Source: DATACZ01 sp036258795 (GTDB lineage: Bacteria; Actinomycetota; CADDZG01; JAHWKV01). From it: a DNA stretch of 7,660 nt. The translations under genes and the position numbers were made by a program. Of the stretch, positions 4,824 through 7,660 are shown in pieces. Every line of letters starts with the position of its first letter. The first letter of the stretch is position 1. The notes below the pieces were generated by a model. The model searched no databases. It was not told the DNA's origin and saw only the letters and a list, made by a program, of their open reading frames with translations. The stretch spans positions 1 to 7,660 of the forward strand of contig DATACZ010000105.1 of assembly GCA_036258795.1 (NCBI GenBank), written 5' to 3'.

Positions 4824-6362
4824 GTGGAGCGGACGGCGGGATTCGACGTGGTGATTCTGGGAGGAGGCACGGCGGGGTGCGTGCTGGCGGCGCGGCTTAG
4901 CGAGGACCCTTCCGTATCCGTCGGACTGATCGAAGCAGGTCCCGACTATGGGTCTTGGGATGAAGGGCGGTGGCCGGAAGACATCCTTGACGCCCGAAGC
5001 CTCCCGCCTTCCCACGGCTGGGGGTTCGAGGACTCAAACGCCTCCCGCGCTCGGATTATTGGCGGCTGCTCGTCGCACAATGCCTGCTTTGTTGTCTGGG
5101 GCCATCCAATGGACTACGACGCCTGGAGCGACCCGACCGACCGTGAGTGGACCTTCGAGACCTTGGAGCCGCATCTACGGCGCGCTGAGCGCATGCTTAG
5201 AACGCGTATACACGGACAAGATGAGCTGGGCCCTTGGGATAAAGCACTGCTGAAAGCGGCGGACGAACTGGGCTATCCGGCGCCGGAAAACCTGAACGAT
5301 CTGAGCTTCCTGGAGGCTGCTGCCCCTTACCCCGTCAATGCTGCCAAGGAGGTTCGCTGGAACACCGCATTTGCCTACCTTGATGCTGGGCGGGGACGGA
5401 AGAACCTTCAAATCCTAGACCGCACGCTGGTCGACCGGTTGGTGATAGAGGACGGCAAGGCGAGCAGCATCCGGCTCATCCGTTACGAACAATCAACCGA
5501 ACTATTCGCGAAAACCGTCATCCTGGCGGCCGGCGCCTACGGATCGCCTGCCATTTTGCTGCGTAGCGGTGTCGGCCCCGAGGATGACCTCCGCCGCGTC
5601 GGCATTTCTCCGGTTCTTCCGATGCCAGGAGTCGGGAGGCGTCTCAAGGACCACTGTGGGAGCTGGTTGGAGTTCGAGCCGACCGATCGTCTGCGGAACG
5701 AGACGACCGAACATGCGAAAGAGGGCCGCGTGTGGCAGTCGGCATCCGTCCTGAAGGCTCGGAGCGGCGTCAATGACGTCGGGTACTGGGACATCCAGCT
5801 TTACCCATGGACGGACGCCCTTCCCGAGGCGCCAGGCGCGCCCCCGAGCTTTCAGTTCTACCTGGCAGTCAAGCTTCAGAAGGTGGCGTCAATGGGAAGC
5901 GTGCGGCTGGCGTCCGCCAACCCAGCCGACCTGCCGATCGTCGAGCACGGCTTTCTTGCCGAGTCCGAGGACCGACAGCGGTTGGTTGAAGGGATGAAGC
6001 TGGGCCGCAGGATCGCCCAGGCAGGGGCGATGAGGCGGGTGGCCGTTGAGGTCGACCCGGGAATGGATGTCTCATCGAACGAGGGGCTGGATAGGTTTGT
6101 GGGATCCCATCTGGCCGGGCACTTCCACCCCGTCGGAACCTGCAGAATGGGACCCCAGAACGACCTCATGGCCGTGACGGATTCTCGAGGGAAGCTGCAC
6201 GGCGTTGAAAATGTCTATGTGGCCGACGCCTCAATTTTCCCGGACCTTCCTCGCGCCAATACCAATTTGACGGTGGTTGCCGTGGCCGAGCGCATTGCCG
6301 ATAGCCTGCTGGACATTGGTCCGGCCTCGGATCCTGGGCCAAATGACGAGGGAACACCTTGA
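4824..6362 (+). CDS. GMC family FAD-dependent oxidoreductase (choline/alcohol dehydrogenase-like)
   Basis: This 512-residue flavoprotein has every hallmark of the glucose-methanol-choline family: FAD-binding FDVVILGGGTAGCVLAARLSE (7-27, Rossmann GGGTAG) ending in the ribose-binding acid of LIEAGPD (E37), the first GMC signature around GGCSSHNACFVVWG (80-93), and the second around AAGAYGSPAILLRSGVGP. The catalytic region is HFHPVGTCRMG (433-443, catalytic H435), followed by PRANTNLTVVAVAERIA with N479 as the probable partner of the His-Asn pair. Such enzymes oxidise a primary or secondary alcohol to a carbonyl, passing electrons to oxygen or another acceptor; the substrate is not evident. The length is typical, there is no signal peptide, and the last ~15 residues are a Pro/Gly/Asp-rich tail. 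It opens the right-hand operon; the next gene starts one base after its stop. It appears fully intact, in contrast to its neighbours. Confidence 0.97.
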   Translation: MERTAGFDVVILGGGTAGCVLAARLSEDPSVSVGLIEAGPDYGSWDEGRWPEDILDARSLPPSHGWGFEDSNASRARIIGGCSSHNACFVVWGHPMDYDAWSDPTDREWTFETLEPHLRRAERMLRTRIHGQDELGPWDKALLKAADELGYPAPENLNDLSFLEAAAPYPVNAAKEVRWNTAFAYLDAGRGRKNLQILDRTLVDRLVIEDGKASSIRLIRYEQSTELFAKTVILAAGAYGSPAILLRSGVGPEDDLRRVGISPVLPMPGVGRRLKDHCGSWLEFEPTDRLRNETTEHAKEGRVWQSASVLKARSGVNDVGYWDIQLYPWTDALPEAPGAPPSFQFYLAVKLQKVASMGSVRLASANPADLPIVEHGFLAESEDRQRLVEGMKLGRRIAQAGAMRRVAVEVDPGMDVSSNEGLDRFVGSHLAGHFHPVGTCRMGPQNDLMAVTDSRGKLHGVENVYVADASIFPDLPRANTNLTVVAVAERIADSLLDIGPASDPGPNDEGTP

Positions 6363-6363
6363 A

Positions 6364-7239
6364 ATGACGAACACGACACCACCGATCAGGTTCGGCTACT
6401 TCCTCGTCCCCGACGCGAGCACTCCGCTCCTTGCTACCGCCCAGCGAGCTGAAAGGCTTGGTCTCGAATATGTCGGGGTGCAAGACCATCCGTACCAGCG
6501 TCGATTTGTCGACACGTGGTCGTTGCTCCCTATGATCCTTGCCACCACAACGAAGCTCCGGGTGTTTCCTGACGTAGCCAACCTCCCGCTTCGGTCGCCG
6601 GCCTTGCTTGCCAAAGGCGGCCGCAAGCATGGATGTCCTTAGCGCAGGTCGGTTCGAGCTCGGACTGGGGCAGGGGCGTTCTGGGATGCCATCGAGGCGT
6701 GGGGCGGCCCACGCCGGTCGGGCGCCGAAGCCCTTGCAGCACTCGCAGAGGCGATTCAGGTGATCCGCAAAGTCTGGAGTGGAGAGCGAAACCTCCGTTT
6801 CGAGGGACGCCACTACCGTCTTGCCGGCGCACAGTCCGGTCCCATTCCGGCACATCCGATTGGGATCTGGATCGGCGCATACGGACCTCGAGCCCTCGAG
6901 CTCACCGCGAGAGTCGCCGACGGCTGGGTGCCGTCGTTTCGCGGCCAACTGGCTCCCATAGCCCAAATGAGTACTCAGTTAGATCATGCAGTCGCGGCAG
7001 CCGGGCGACGACCGGAGAAGCTAAGACGGCTTCTCAACGTCTCCGGGCGAATCACGGACGGGTCTTCTGACGGGCCGCTCCGAGGACCGGTCGACCAATG
7101 GGCGGATGAGTTGACGGAGCTTGCGGTGGACTACGGCTTCGACACATTCATTTTTTGGGGCGAGCCGGGCGACCAGCTGGAGCGATTCGCAGAGGAAGTC
7201 GTTCCCGCGACCCGTGAGCGTATTGATATGCACGACTGA
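6364..7239 (+). pseudogene. LLM class flavin/F420-dependent oxidoreductase, broken by two compensating frameshifts
   Basis: ATG 6364 follows the GMC stop by one base, with GAGGGA about ten bases upstream; in-frame ATG 6343 is an alternative. Frame 1 reads IRFGYFLVPD, GLEYVGVQDHPYQRR and PLRSPALLAK, then leaves the family after AAA 6613-6615 and stops at 6642. Shifting by one base at G6616/G6617 restores AAASMDVLSAGRFELGLG. A shift back near the G run 6668-6670 restores GAFWDAIEAWGG and continues to TGA 7239 through RKVWSGE, IWIGAYGPRALELTARVADG and WVPSF. The corrected product would be about 291 residues, the normal length for this TIM-barrel family, which uses FMN or coenzyme F420 for hydride transfer or monooxygenation; the substrate is unknown. 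One extra G and one missing G with net zero change may be sequencing errors in an intact gene or a true lesion. As it stands the mRNA gives a 92-residue N-terminal piece, plus possibly a C-terminal piece from GTG 6760. Confidence 0.92.
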
Positions 7240-7305
7240 TTGCCCGCGGGTTGGAGGGGGTATGAGAACGGGACACTCGGAAGAACGAGGGAGGTAAGCA
7301 AAGCA

Positions 7306-7482
7306 ATGGACGATCAAGGATCCGGCCAGCAAGGCGACGCTACCGGCGACGAAACGCAGGAGAGTTTGCGGGAAGCTTCCGAGGCGGGCGAGAGCAAGGG
7401 GACGGGGATCTCCCCCGGTGTCGCCGGTCAGTCAAGTGCTGGCGATCAGCCCGCGAGCGGGGGTCAGACACCTCCCGTCTAA
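7306..7482 (+). CDS. Small glycine-rich acidic orphan protein, 58 aa
   Basis: ATG 7306 follows GAGGGAGGT (7287-7295) at about ten bases, a strong ribosome site, so I prefer it to the longer frame from TTG 7240. The protein begins MDDQGSGQQGDATGDETQES and ends GGQTPPV. Twelve of 58 residues are glycine. It has no aromatic residue and no cysteine, and is rich in Asp, Glu, Gln and Ser. It should be intrinsically disordered and soluble, with no signal peptide or membrane segment. I do not recognise a family. It lies between the LLM gene and the next start on the same strand, so it is probably co-transcribed. It could be a genuine small protein or a chance frame with a good RBS; the clean purine-rich site and immediate context favour the former. 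Confidence 0.5.
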   Translation: MDDQGSGQQGDATGDETQESLREASEAGESKGTGISPGVAGQSSAGDQPASGGQTPPV

Positions 7483-7565
7483 TACACAGACGCATCTGAA
7501 GGATGACATCAGGCCCTCACGGCTGAATCAACCCCGACCGACCGGAACTTAAGGCGGAGATCAGC
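7483..7565 (+). other. Short intergenic spacer in the right-hand operon
   Basis: I see no stable hairpin followed by T residues, and no clear promoter. GGAG at 7556-7559 serves as the ribosome site for the next gene. The spacing is compatible with continued transcription from the GMC gene or with a weak internal promoter. Confidence 0.4.
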
Positions 7566-7660
7566 GTGGACGACGAGAACCCGCTCAAGCAGGCCGCCCG
7601 CAGACACCTATGGCAGCACTTCAACAAGCTTCCCACCGAGGACTCGCCGACGCCGCTGAT
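7566..7660 (+). CDS. N-terminus of a gene running off the right edge, possibly class III aminotransferase
   Basis: GTG 7566 has GGAG six bases upstream (7556-7559), and the frame stays open for 31 codons to the window end. The start (ENPLKQAARRHLWQHFNKL) resembles the N-terminal helix of class III pyridoxal-phosphate aminotransferases, whose members often begin with 'A-R-R/K-H-L-W-x-H-F-x-R'. The conserved PLP-binding lysine and most of the fold would lie beyond the window, so this is a tentative reading from a short helix. If right, it would fit a pathway in which the GMC enzyme makes a carbonyl that is then transaminated. Other proteins can start with a similar amphipathic helix. Confidence 0.4.
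   Translation, partial: MDDENPLKQAARRHLWQHFNKLPTEDSPTPL

Noticed and set aside
4596..5015. 139-codon minus-strand ORF across the SRPBCC remnant and the GMC start
   Set aside because: It is in the wrong frame for the SRPBCC motifs and reads as Arg/Ser/Pro-rich sequence without homology.
6616..6670. Programmed frameshifting in the LLM gene
   Set aside because: There is no slippery heptamer followed by a pseudoknot or stop-codon context, and two opposite shifts in one short stretch are better explained by indels or sequence errors.
6166..6966. 266-codon minus-strand ORF opposite the GMC end and the LLM gene
   Set aside because: Its translation shows no domain or family motif and is rich in Arg and Pro, while the plus strand in the same place carries clear GMC and LLM motifs. 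It is the antisense shadow of those genes.

Overview
The window comes from a fairly GC-rich bacterium that often uses GTG starts and has close-packed genes with purine-rich ribosome-binding sites. A zinc-ribbon protein kinase fused to an ATPase, a DUF4287-SRPBCC protein and a luciferase-like (LLM) oxidoreductase of the type that often uses F420 all point to Actinobacteria (Thermoleophilia or Rubrobacter-like) or Chloroflexi, possibly uncultured. This placement is an inference from gene content only.

Layout. (1) 1-1909, minus strand: the N-terminal 636 residues of a large signalling protein, made of a zinc ribbon, a Ser/Thr kinase domain and an AAA-type ATPase. It runs off the left edge. (2) 1910-2028: a short divergent control region. 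(3) 2029-3261, plus strand: a three-gene overlapping operon encoding an unknown 111-residue protein, a DUF5519 ('luciferase domain') protein and a DUF4287-SRPBCC protein. (4) 3272-3730, minus strand: a VOC/glyoxalase-fold protein, convergent with that operon. (5) 3731-4823: a region of damaged genes. It holds a secreted-type metalloprotease with a lost zinc-ligand His and a disrupted 5' end, then the promoterless C-terminal end of an AHSA1-type SRPBCC protein on the minus strand. (6) 4824-7660, plus strand: a probable oxidoreductase operon. It starts with an intact GMC flavoprotein, then an LLM flavin/F420 oxidoreductase one base downstream (broken by two mutually cancelling frameshifts), then a 58-residue glycine-rich orphan, then the first 31 codons of a gene that may be a class III aminotransferase.

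Function. The right-hand genes look like a small-molecule oxidation module: alcohol oxidation, an LLM redox step, and perhaps transamination of the carbonyl product. The substrate cannot be read from the sequence. The left-hand kinase-ATPase is a stand-alone regulator. I see no CRISPR array, rRNA, tRNA, transposase or phage gene. The most unusual signals are the WNK-like lysine arrangement in the kinase, the metalloprotease with HExxY in place of HExxH, and the compensating frameshift pair in the LLM gene. I do not see convincing evidence for an entirely new multi-gene system.
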